Source: Bog-113 sp963752695
GTDB lineage: Bacteria > Acidobacteriota > Terriglobia > Bryobacterales > Bryobacteraceae
NCBI GenBank assembly: GCA_963752695.1
Contig: CAVVZB010000001.1
Span: 1,054,001 to 1,118,000 of the forward strand
Direction: 5' to 3'
DNA: 64,000 nt
Position 1 is the stretch's first letter; the number at the start of each line of letters is the position of its first letter. A program made the translations under genes and the position numbers. Below, piece by piece: positions 44,063 to 51,045 of this stretch. The notes under the pieces are model-generated. The model was not told the DNA's origin, did not search any database, and was given only the letters and a program-made list of their open reading frames with translations.

Positions 44063-44635
44063 ATGGATGATTCGAAAACGCAAAACCAGCCAGAACTGGA
44101 TGTGCAAGGGCTGATTCAGCGTGCAATTTCTGAGTACGTCAGGCAGGATTCGACGCGTCGGGAGCCGGCACTTAAAGCTGAATTGCAGGAGGAGAGACGA
44201 AAAAGGGAAGGACTAGAAAAGCGGCTGAACCAAATGGCCACAGAGAACCAGAAGAGCCGTGAGGCCGCCGAGCTCGCGGAGCGAAGTTCAAAGATCAAGA
44301 GTGAGTTACAGGCGTTAGGGGTGGCGAAGGTTGACCTTGCTTATAAAGCAATCGGAGACAACATCCAGCGGACTGACGATGGCAGGCTCATCGCGCGGAC
44401 TGAAGTAGGCGAAGTAGGACTTCGCGAATATCTCGGAAACTTCGTGCATGAGAATCCGGAGTTTCTTCCTGCGCGGATAGCTGGCGGTACGGGTGTGGTG
44501 GCAAGCCCGCGGGCCAGTCAGGGGCGTGCTGCGGTAGATATTGACTTCATCTCGCCTTCGATGACGACGGAGGAGAAAGAGCGTGTCCGGCAGGAGATCT
44601 TGCGAGTGACGTCGCAGGGGTCTCGCGGAGTGTAG
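44063..44635 (+). CDS. Probable capsid scaffolding protein
   Basis: A 190-residue, highly charged protein. Residues about 35-85 form a strong coiled coil (ALKAELQEERRKREGLEKRL, continuing NQMATENQKSREAAELAERS). The C-terminal third is flexible with a basic-acidic end. Charge, length and position between portal and coat gene match scaffolding proteins of P22-type heads. GAGGAGG lies 13 bases upstream of the ATG. No protease motif is seen in it or beside it. Confidence 0.7.
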   Translation: MDDSKTQNQPELDVQGLIQRAISEYVRQDSTRREPALKAELQEERRKREGLEKRLNQMATENQKSREAAELAERSSKIKSELQALGVAKVDLAYKAIGDNIQRTDDGRLIARTEVGEVGLREYLGNFVHENPEFLPARIAGGTGVVASPRASQGRAAVDIDFISPSMTTEEKERVRQEILRVTSQGSRGV

Positions 44636-44709
44636 GGAACAGTTTGCGCCGAAGTAGTACAGAGTAGGCAGGGTCGATCGGAATTATCTAACAAGACATA
44701 AGGAGAAAC

Positions 44710-45621
44710 ATGGCAGCAATTACTTCAGCAAACGTAGCGAGCGCGATCGTGAAGCTTGTAGCAGCCGACGCGCTGCCGGCTCTGGTCGGGAACCTGATTA
44801 TGGGTAACTTGGTGAACCGCGACTACGAGCCGGTGTTGGCTCAGGCGGGCGATACCGTGAATATACCGATTCCCCCAACTCTGGTGGCGAATAACATCGC
44901 GGAGGGTGGGACGGTTCAGACCCAGAATCCAAGCCTAGGGAACGCGCAAATTGTTCTCAACACACACGCCGAAGCCACGTTCCAGATTCCAGACGTGACG
45001 CGGGTGCTGGCTGTACCTGACCTGCTCAAAGTTTACATGCAGCCGGCCGTGATAGCCATCGCGGAGCGGATTGAGACTGACTTGCTGAATACTTACGCCG
45101 GGTTTACATCGAATGCGCCGGTGGGAACCGCTGGCGTCGCGATTAACGAATCCGCGGTAGACGCAGCGGAAACGGCGCTGTTTGCAGCGAAAATACCGGT
45201 AAGCGAGTCGAAGTACCTTGTTGTTGACCCGAACACGTACTCGCAAATGCGGCAGATCCCTCGGTTCAGCGAATTTCAGACCGCTGGCGAGGCTGGTCTG
45301 CGAGCTCTGATCGAGGGAAGCTTCGGTAAGTTGAAGGACTTCTTCGTCTTCCGGTCGCAATACGTGGCCAAGACCGGAAGCGCGCCGTTGAATACTCATA
45401 ACATAGCATTCGCAAAGAACGCCATCGGCCTTGTGATTCGTCGATTGCCGCAACCTTTGGCGGGAACAGGAGCTATTGCTGAGTATGCGGAACTCGGCAA
45501 TTTTGGGATGCGGGTGACCATGAGTTACCAGCCGAACACCCTGGCCCAGCAGTTCACAGTGGACGTATTATACGGAGTCGCCGTGCTGCGAAACGCGTTC
45601 GGGGTTCAGGTAAACAGTTAG
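44710..45621 (+). CDS. Major capsid protein, P22-coat-like
   Basis: A 303-residue protein with an excellent ribosome site (AAGGAG, 6 bases before the ATG), as expected for an abundant product. The sequence resembles the P22 gp5-like coat family: NLIMGNLVNRDYEPVLAQAGD with TVNIPIPPT, then QIVLNTHAEATFQIPDVTRV and PAVIAIAERIETDLLNTYAG. No N-terminal propeptide or nearby head protease is visible, consistent with scaffold-driven assembly. Confidence 0.85.
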   Translation: MAAITSANVASAIVKLVAADALPALVGNLIMGNLVNRDYEPVLAQAGDTVNIPIPPTLVANNIAEGGTVQTQNPSLGNAQIVLNTHAEATFQIPDVTRVLAVPDLLKVYMQPAVIAIAERIETDLLNTYAGFTSNAPVGTAGVAINESAVDAAETALFAAKIPVSESKYLVVDPNTYSQMRQIPRFSEFQTAGEAGLRALIEGSFGKLKDFFVFRSQYVAKTGSAPLNTHNIAFAKNAIGLVIRRLPQPLAGTGAIAEYAELGNFGMRVTMSYQPNTLAQQFTVDVLYGVAVLRNAFGVQVNS

Positions 45622-45683
45622 GTCACAAAGCGCATCGAGAGGGCATCGAATGGTGCCCTTCGAACCAGGACGGGAGGAAGAGA

Positions 45684-46004
45684 ATGGACTTACGAGCTTA
45701 CTATAGGAACATACGAGAAGTGGAGAGCACGATACCAACGCCGTTTATTGTTGTTGTCGCACTTGACACGCCAGAGGGTGGGAAAGCCGGGACATGCTCG
45801 GAAACCACACGTTTCGTTGCGGCGAAACTTGTCGCAGAAGGTCGAGCAAAGCTGGCTTCGGAAGAGCAAACAAAGAGGTTTTACGAACAGCATGCCGAGG
45901 CCAGGCGCGAAGCTGAAGCAAACGCGGCGGCGCAGCGGATGCAGGTAACAATCGTTGGAACTTCCGAGCTGAGACAAAAGCCTGGGAAAGCCGCGAAGGA
46001 GTAA
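45684..46004 (+). CDS. Hypothetical protein after the coat gene
   Basis: A 106-residue protein with GGAGGAAG ahead of the ATG. The N-terminal half has a beta-type stretch (TPFIVVVALDTPEGGKAGTC). The second half is a charged helix (ASEEQTKRFYEQHAEARREA, continuing EANAAAQ) and a basic end. No family is recognised. Its place between coat and neck genes suggests a head-decoration or completion function; this is inference from order only. Confidence 0.6.
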   Translation: MDLRAYYRNIREVESTIPTPFIVVVALDTPEGGKAGTCSETTRFVAAKLVAEGRAKLASEEQTKRFYEQHAEARREAEANAAAQRMQVTIVGTSELRQKPGKAAKE

Positions 46005-46013
46005 ATCGCCGAT

Positions 46014-46781
46014 ATGGGCCTTTTCTCCGATGGACCACCTTCAACAGTCGACGACTTAACAGCTCAGGACTCATTCCTAACCGGCGTGGCGGGCACCGAG
46101 GGTGTGGATGTATCAATAAAGACAGCCTTGGCGTATGACGAACTCGAGATCGAGCTAACGGAGATATTTGGTCGAGAGGCTTCCATCTACGCCCCCGTGC
46201 TAGGCCAGGCACCACTGGATACGATGCACTTGGCTGTAACACCCGCGCTCAAGCTGTGGCACACCTTCAAGAGCCTGGAACTCGTTTACAGAGATTGCTA
46301 TTTCAACCAGCTAAACGATAGATACAAAGAGAAGTGGGCGGAATACCAGCGCCAGGCAAATCTCAGCAGAGTACGATTTATCAATACTGGTGCATGTCTT
46401 GTCATCGACCCGCTTCCGATCCCGAGCTCAGCGCAGACCTCTTTTCAGGCTGCACCGCAGGGCGGGGGCACAATCTATATCGGCGTAACCTTAATCAACG
46501 CGGAGAATGAGGAGAGTTCGGTCTCAAGTATTCTGGAATGCGTCGTTCCCGACCAGCAGCAGCTAGTGATAGCACTTCCAGCGGCTCCGATTAACGCTGT
46601 CGGCTGGAACTTGTACGCCGGGTATGGGCCGAACGCTATTACGCTCCAGAATACAGCATCGCTCGCTATAGGAACCTACTGTGATTTTGTGTTCCCGCCC
46701 ACAACTATCGGTCGTGGGCCCGGCGCAGGCCAACAGGGAAATGTGATGCGAGATCTTCCGCGACGCATCATGCGAGGCTAA
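46014..46781 (+). CDS. Head-tail connector-like protein with C-terminal Fn3-like domain
   Basis: A 255-residue protein. The first half is helical (LKLWHTFKSLELVYRDCYFN, continuing QLNDRYKEKWAEYQRQA), like adaptor proteins that dock under the portal. From about residue 140 a beta-sandwich follows: GGGTIYIGVTLINAENEESS, then VVPDQQQLVIALPAAP and GWNLYAG, a fibronectin-type or Ig-like pattern also found in the hub protein of this locus. Such domains often decorate virion surfaces. Confidence 0.6.
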   Translation: MGLFSDGPPSTVDDLTAQDSFLTGVAGTEGVDVSIKTALAYDELEIELTEIFGREASIYAPVLGQAPLDTMHLAVTPALKLWHTFKSLELVYRDCYFNQLNDRYKEKWAEYQRQANLSRVRFINTGACLVIDPLPIPSSAQTSFQAAPQGGGTIYIGVTLINAENEESSVSSILECVVPDQQQLVIALPAAPINAVGWNLYAGYGPNAITLQNTASLAIGTYCDFVFPPTTIGRGPGAGQQGNVMRDLPRRIMRG

Positions 46782-46783
46782 CA

Positions 46784-47275
46784 ATGACCGGTTTGACAAC
46801 CGCTGCGACCGCGAGTGTGTTCAATCTTCTAACCGCCCCCGCCGGACTGGATATTGCGGTAAACGCGATCGCTCACAGCTTCGGGAACGGGCCGACAATC
46901 TCCCCAGGGTCCGTACTAGTGGGAAATACGCCGCCGGAGTTCCTAGAGAAGAGCGCCGCGCTTAGGTACCCAACAATCCACGTCTACTGTGATAAGGCAA
47001 GTAATAAGCTAGTCGAGAAATTCCGGGTATTTTCGGGGAAGATCTCAATCGTAGTGGAAGTCCGACATTCCCACGATCAAATCGGGCAAGTGCAGGAAAC
47101 GCTTGAGACATACATCAGCGCGGTGTGCGAGATTCTGGACAGCTCGCGAGGCGACCTGGGTAATGGAATCTTCTACAGTGGGGGCTACGAGGTAAGCTTT
47201 GCTCCATTGAAGCGAGGTGGTTTGAACTTTCTACAAATCGGGCGAGTTGCCATGGAACTCGACGCTAGCGTGTAA
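46784..47275 (+). CDS. Probable tail-completion / tail-terminator protein
   Basis: A 163-residue protein. The central region, with HVYCDKASNKLVEKFRVFSG followed by KISIVVEVRHSHDQIGQVQE and TLETYISAVCEIL, alternates strands and a helix as in tail-terminator (lambda gpU-type) proteins, and the gene lies between the connector and the tail tube where that gene normally is. Recognition is by pattern and order, not by a diagnostic motif. It follows the connector gene after two bases. Confidence 0.5.
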   Translation: MTGLTTAATASVFNLLTAPAGLDIAVNAIAHSFGNGPTISPGSVLVGNTPPEFLEKSAALRYPTIHVYCDKASNKLVEKFRVFSGKISIVVEVRHSHDQIGQVQETLETYISAVCEILDSSRGDLGNGIFYSGGYEVSFAPLKRGGLNFLQIGRVAMELDASV

Positions 47276-47304
47276 GGCTCCACTACAGAGAAGGAGAGTC
47301 ATCG

Positions 47305-48471
47305 ATGGGCTACATTTCTTCAAACAACAACCGGTGGTACTGCCAACTAGAACCGAGCTTCGGGCAAGTTCCCGCAGTGACATCCACTAACCGATTCCCA
47401 GCCGTTCAGATGTCCGTTCAGCAGAAGTTGCTGACGCCAAAGCGTCTCGACAAAACGGGAACTCGTACTTACCAGGGATCTCCCGTCAGTCTCCGGAAGC
47501 AAACCAGCTTCGACTTAAGGACTTACATGACTGCATGGACAAACCCAGGAGCTCCGTCATATGGTCCTCTATTTCAGGCGAGCTTAGGGGCTACTCCGTT
47601 GACATTTCATGGCGGAAGCTCGGCAAGCTCAACGAGCGCAATAGTGTCTTTCAACGCACCTCACGGCTTAGTTGCACAGCAGGCAATCACCTATTTGAAC
47701 GAGATCCGTTTTGTGACCTCGATTGTAGATGGGCAAACCGTTCTTCTGAACGCACCATTTTCGACGACTCCGGCGCCGGGCGCTCCGATTGGTCAGACTG
47801 TGACATACCTTCCCGCAACAGAGTTACCGAGCGTCACTATATTTGATTATTGGACACCAAACACAGCGATCCAACGAATACTCTGCGGGTGCGCCATCAA
47901 TCAGGCTGAAATACAAGTAAATGGAGATTATCAAGAATTTGCGTTCAAAGGAATAGCTCAAGACGTTTTCGACTCGGCCAGCTTCGTTTCTGGGTCAGGG
48001 CAGCTGACGACCTTTCCAGCCGAGCCCACCATAACGTCCGGCGCTCCAACTACTGTGATTCCGGGCCATCTTGGGCAAGCGTGGCTGGGAGCGTCGGAGT
48101 CTAGCTTTGCGATGCTTACCGCAGCAAGAGTCTCAGTGAAAAACGAGTTGGACACGAGGACGCGTGAGTTTGGGTCAACGCTACCGCGGGCGATCAACCC
48201 AGGAATGCGGTCGGTCCAGCTTGACCTCGACTTGTATGGCCAAGACGACTCGGCGACTGTTGCGCTCTATCAAGCCGCGAGAACGCGTTCGCCGGTCGGG
48301 GTAGGATTCCAGGTTGGCCAAACGAGCGGCCAGATTCTTGGAATTTTTCTCAAGAGCGTTGTTCCCGAACTTCCCGATTTCAACGATAAGGAGCGAAGGC
48401 TTCAGTGGACTTTCCGCGGGTCTCAGGCGCAAGGTGTGGGGGACGACGAGATCGCGATTGCCTTCGGGTGA
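47305..48471 (+). CDS. Tail tube protein
   Basis: A 388-residue beta-rich protein with AAGGAG before the ATG. It has the paired half-barrel pattern of tube subunits: RTYQGSPVSLRKQTSFDLRT near residue 50, QAEIQVNGDYQEFAFKGIAQD in the middle, and MRSVQLDLDLYGQDDSATVA near residue 310. The extended middle part (about 95-165) may be an added surface domain. Position before the assembly chaperone and tape measure supports the call. Confidence 0.7.
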   Translation: MGYISSNNNRWYCQLEPSFGQVPAVTSTNRFPAVQMSVQQKLLTPKRLDKTGTRTYQGSPVSLRKQTSFDLRTYMTAWTNPGAPSYGPLFQASLGATPLTFHGGSSASSTSAIVSFNAPHGLVAQQAITYLNEIRFVTSIVDGQTVLLNAPFSTTPAPGAPIGQTVTYLPATELPSVTIFDYWTPNTAIQRILCGCAINQAEIQVNGDYQEFAFKGIAQDVFDSASFVSGSGQLTTFPAEPTITSGAPTTVIPGHLGQAWLGASESSFAMLTAARVSVKNELDTRTREFGSTLPRAINPGMRSVQLDLDLYGQDDSATVALYQAARTRSPVGVGFQVGQTSGQILGIFLKSVVPELPDFNDKERRLQWTFRGSQAQGVGDDEIAIAFG

Positions 48472-48474
48472 AAA

Positions 48475-48840
48475 ATGATATACGAGAGTACAGAAGTCAT
48501 CGCGTCAAAGTTAGCCGATGGTTTGGTTTACAAGGTTAATCGAATGTCTTTCGGCCGCCGATTAGAACTTATGAAGCGCGTGAGAGATATCGCCCCCCGC
48601 CTGGAGTGTTTTCAAGCCGGAAACACGCAACAAGACAGAATTGAAGCCCGTTTACTTTCGGCCGAGATTGATCAGCTCTACGTCAAATGGGGGCTAGCGG
48701 CGGTCGTGGGGCTAAATATCGATGGCAGGGACGCGGACCCGATTAGCCTTGCAGAAGCCGGTCCAGAGGATCTGTTCAGCGAAGCACTGGCCTGCGTAAA
48801 GGCTGTTTGCGAGCTCTCTGGAGAAGAAAGAAAAAACTAA
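48475..48840 (+). CDS. Tail assembly chaperone, short form (gpG-like)
   Basis: A 121-residue largely helical protein between the tail tube and the tape measure, the usual position of tail assembly chaperones. It reads YRVNRMSFGRRLELM-like patterns (KVNRMSFGRRLELMKRVRDI) and ends LSGEERKN. Its last codons are the slippery run A-AAA-AAC directly before TAA at 48838-48840, so part of the ribosomes should shift to -1 and make a longer form. The ATG lies three bases after the tube gene. Confidence 0.7.
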   Translation: MIYESTEVIASKLADGLVYKVNRMSFGRRLELMKRVRDIAPRLECFQAGNTQQDRIEARLLSAEIDQLYVKWGLAAVVGLNIDGRDADPISLAEAGPEDLFSEALACVKAVCELSGEERKN

Positions 48841-48890
48841 GAGTCGCATTCCACTTCCTGCGGGAAAGACGGACCGGGTGGAATTGCGAC
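48831..48890 (+). promoter_or_regulatory. Programmed -1 ribosomal frameshift signal
   Basis: The heptamer A-AAA-AAC (48831-48837) is in the correct phase of the short chaperone frame. Five bases later starts a stem: GTCGCATTCCAC (48843-48854) pairs with GTGGAATTGCGAC (48878-48890), twelve pairs with one bulged T; the loop itself can form TTCC/GGAA. Heptamer, spacer and stem match classical -1 frameshift elements, and the -1 frame is open to 49175. Confidence 0.85.
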
Positions 48891-49175
48891 GAGTGTAGGT
48901 CAGCCGGTCTGGAGCAACGACGAAACTGCGGATATTTGTCAAACCGGGAAAATACGCGGGAGTTCCCAGTGTGGATCCATCGAGACTTAGCGCTATTCGA
49001 ATGCCCTAAACCGGTCATAAGTGGTCAGAGCGCGGTGTTTGTAGAAGCGTTTTGGATTTGGAACAGGTTTGGCTCGGGCGCCCTCGAGGAGCGTCCGGCG
49101 AAAGAGGTTGAAGCTTTACTATTTCTAGACGCCGAACTGGCGAGAGAGGCGCAATTCGATGCACGAGAGGCTTAG
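48837..49175 (+). CDS. Tail assembly chaperone, -1 frame extension (gpGT-like)
   Basis: After slippage at 48831-48837 translation would continue in this frame from CTA 48837, adding 112 residues to the 121 of the short form. The extension reads LRVAFHFLRERRTGWNCDEC and includes a second cysteine cluster (NCGYL) and FECPKPVISGQSAVFVEAFW. The cysteines may bind metal. It ends 17 bases inside the tape measure gene. An independent start inside this frame has no ribosome site, so the fused 233-residue product is the better reading. In lambda and many siphophages the equivalent gpGT binds the tape measure. Confidence 0.75.
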   Translation, partial: LRVAFHFLRERRTGWNCDECRSAGLEQRRNCGYLSNRENTREFPVWIHRDLALFECPKPVISGQSAVFVEAFWIWNRFGSGALEERPAKEVEALLFLDAELAREAQFDAREA

Positions 49176-49866
49176 TGAGCTAATTCAGAACGCCGAGAGG
49201 CTTGACAATGAGGACTTACAGAATGCGAACCGTACGACGGCTGCGACACAGGGCGACGGATCTTTTACGACTCAAGCAGTTCAGGACGCGACGCGTGCGA
49301 TCAACCAGTTGCAAGCAGCAACTCAAGGGAGTATAGAGTCGCTATCCGCGAATACCGAGGCGCTGGGCCAAACGTCCCAGGCCCATGGCGGTGGCGCTAC
49401 CAAGGCGCTCGAGACTGCAGTAGGCGGAGCCTTCGGCGGTGGGCTACTAGGCGGAGGTGTTTTCGGCACAGGCCTTGAACTCTTGTTCGATGGGATCAAG
49501 GGACTGTTTGGTGGTGGTCCAGCTACGCCCACTCCGCTTACTAGCTATTCACCCCCACCATCGCGGAACTTTGAACTGGCGACAGCAGACGGAATCATCG
49601 GGCAGGCTGTCTACAACTCAGCATCACAGCCAAGAGAAGTAGACACGAGTGATCTTGCTCTAAGCGCGATGACTAGGACAGCTGGACGGGGAGTTCCAAA
49701 CGGATCGGGCGGGGCCAGTCCTAGCTCGGCCGCTACACATATCACTGTGCAGGTAAACGCGATGGACAGCCGGTCCTTCTTGGACCACAGCAGCGATATT
49801 GCATCTGCCGTCAGGGAAGCGATGTTGAACATGCACTCGATCAACGATGTAGTGGGCGACCTCTGA
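49159..49866 (+). CDS. Very short tape measure protein
   Basis: A 235-residue protein. An N-terminal helical part is Gln/Thr/Asn-rich (INQLQAATQGSIESLSANTE), a glycine-rich hydrophobic segment lies at residues about 75-118 (TAVGGAFGGGLLGGGVFGTG, continuing LELLFDGIKGLFGGG), a proline-rich linker follows, and the C-terminal domain has NAMDSRSFLDHSSDIASAVR followed by MLNMHSINDVVGDL. Membrane-active glycine-rich segments and position after the chaperone are tape-measure hallmarks. Siphophage tape measures usually exceed 600 residues; about 220 is known from the Rhodobacter GTA. Confidence 0.7.
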   Translation: MHERLSELIQNAERLDNEDLQNANRTTAATQGDGSFTTQAVQDATRAINQLQAATQGSIESLSANTEALGQTSQAHGGGATKALETAVGGAFGGGLLGGGVFGTGLELLFDGIKGLFGGGPATPTPLTSYSPPPSRNFELATADGIIGQAVYNSASQPREVDTSDLALSAMTRTAGRGVPNGSGGASPSSAATHITVQVNAMDSRSFLDHSSDIASAVREAMLNMHSINDVVGDL

Positions 49867-49867
49867 A

Positions 49868-50227
49868 ATGGCAGTTTTTCCGCTTCTGAAAACTGGGGCT
49901 GTTGCCCAGTATCCGCTGAGCACGACTCTCACCTATCGTGCGGACATTGTCTGGTTTATGGACGGATCTGAACAGAGGTTCCGTAACGCTCCATCGGTTC
50001 TCCACGAATGGGAAATCGCGTTGGACCAACTAGACGAACAGGAAATGGCTAGCATCGAGAGCTTCTTCCTCGAGAACGCCACTGTCGCAGGTACGTTCGC
50101 TTTCAACGACCCATCAACAGGTGTCACCTACCCAAGCTGCTCGATAGCAAGTGATGAGATGCGGGTAGCGTTTAAAGGTCCATCTTCCGGATCGACTAAG
50201 CTCACGATTCGAGAGAACAGAGAGTAA
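49868..50227 (+). CDS. Distal tail protein, first tandem copy
   Basis: A 119-residue protein beginning MAVFPLLKTGAVAQYPLST. A predicted strand-helix-strand pattern (HEWEIALDQLDEQEMASIES with FFLENATVAGTFAFNDP) resembles lambda gpM or DUF2460-type distal tail proteins that sit between tape measure and hub. It clearly parallels the first 95 residues of the next protein, so the two are tandem paralogues. It starts one base after the tape measure stop. Confidence 0.6.
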   Translation: MAVFPLLKTGAVAQYPLSTTLTYRADIVWFMDGSEQRFRNAPSVLHEWEIALDQLDEQEMASIESFFLENATVAGTFAFNDPSTGVTYPSCSIASDEMRVAFKGPSSGSTKLTIRENRE

Positions 50228-50229
50228 GT

Positions 50230-51039
50230 ATGTTGATATTTCCCCAACTCGCCAGCGGAGCAGTGGTCCAGTACCCCAGCGTTAAGAGCCATGTCGAGAG
50301 AATCATTCGAAATCTCACCGAGGACGGCAAGACTATTGTTCTCAGCGATAACAACGCGAGAACGACGCGCTGGAACTTGGCTTACAACGCCTTGACAGAC
50401 TCGGAGCTATACGCGCTAACCAAATTCTACACCGATTGCGAGGGTCCGCTCCAGCCATTCCTATTTTTGGACCCGACTCAAAATCTTATCGCTTTCAGCG
50501 AGGACTATAGACAGCCAAACTGGGTTGGGAGTTCACTCCTCAATATCACACCCGGGATTGACGACCCGTTCGGGACACTTCGCGCCAGCCGGATCACAAA
50601 CAACTCTCAGGCTGCCTTGGCGCTCACGCAAAGCCTCGCTTTGCCGGGGGTTACGCAGTGTGCGTTCAGCGCGTATCTCCGATCGTACATGCCGGCGGAC
50701 ACTACTGGTTGTATTCTGTCACGCACCGATGGTTCGAGTGTTGCTACGGTTCCAAGTGAGAATACAGCTTCATGGAAGCGCGTGAGTCTTAGCTCCGGAT
50801 TTTTCAGCAGTACGAGCGATTCCTGTGACTTTTCTATTGGCGTGCCTGGCGGGTCGTCTGTAGATTTGTTCGGGCTACAAGTAGATGCCCAGCCCTCGCC
50901 AGCGCCGTATGTAGTCAGCACAAACAATGTGAGTATATTTCAGAACGCCCGATTTGACAGCACTGCGGTAACGATAACGGCGACCGACCTTGGTCAAAGC
51001 TCGGTGACCGTCTCAGTAATCGCAAGGACCCATGGTTAG
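50230..51039 (+). CDS. Distal tail protein, second tandem copy with added beta-domain
   Basis: A 269-residue protein. Residues 1-95 (MLIFPQLASGAVVQYPSVKS, then TRWNLAYNALTDSELYALTK and FYTDCEGPLQPFLFLDP) repeat the layout of the preceding 119-residue protein. Residues about 100-269 form a separate beta-sandwich, reading LRASRITNNSQAALALTQSL, FSAYLRSYMPADTTGCILSR and SWKRVSLSSGFF, like carbohydrate-binding jelly rolls. The added domain may bind the cell surface. It is followed after six bases by the hub gene. Confidence 0.55.
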   Translation: MLIFPQLASGAVVQYPSVKSHVERIIRNLTEDGKTIVLSDNNARTTRWNLAYNALTDSELYALTKFYTDCEGPLQPFLFLDPTQNLIAFSEDYRQPNWVGSSLLNITPGIDDPFGTLRASRITNNSQAALALTQSLALPGVTQCAFSAYLRSYMPADTTGCILSRTDGSSVATVPSENTASWKRVSLSSGFFSSTSDSCDFSIGVPGGSSVDLFGLQVDAQPSPAPYVVSTNNVSIFQNARFDSTAVTITATDLGQSSVTVSVIARTHG

Positions 51040-51045
51040 CGTCGC

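Noticed and set aside
48807..49175. Stand-alone 122-residue gene before the tape measure
   Set aside because: Its first codons overlap the chaperone end in the -1 frame, no ribosome site precedes a start, and a slippery heptamer with stem explains the frame better as an extension.
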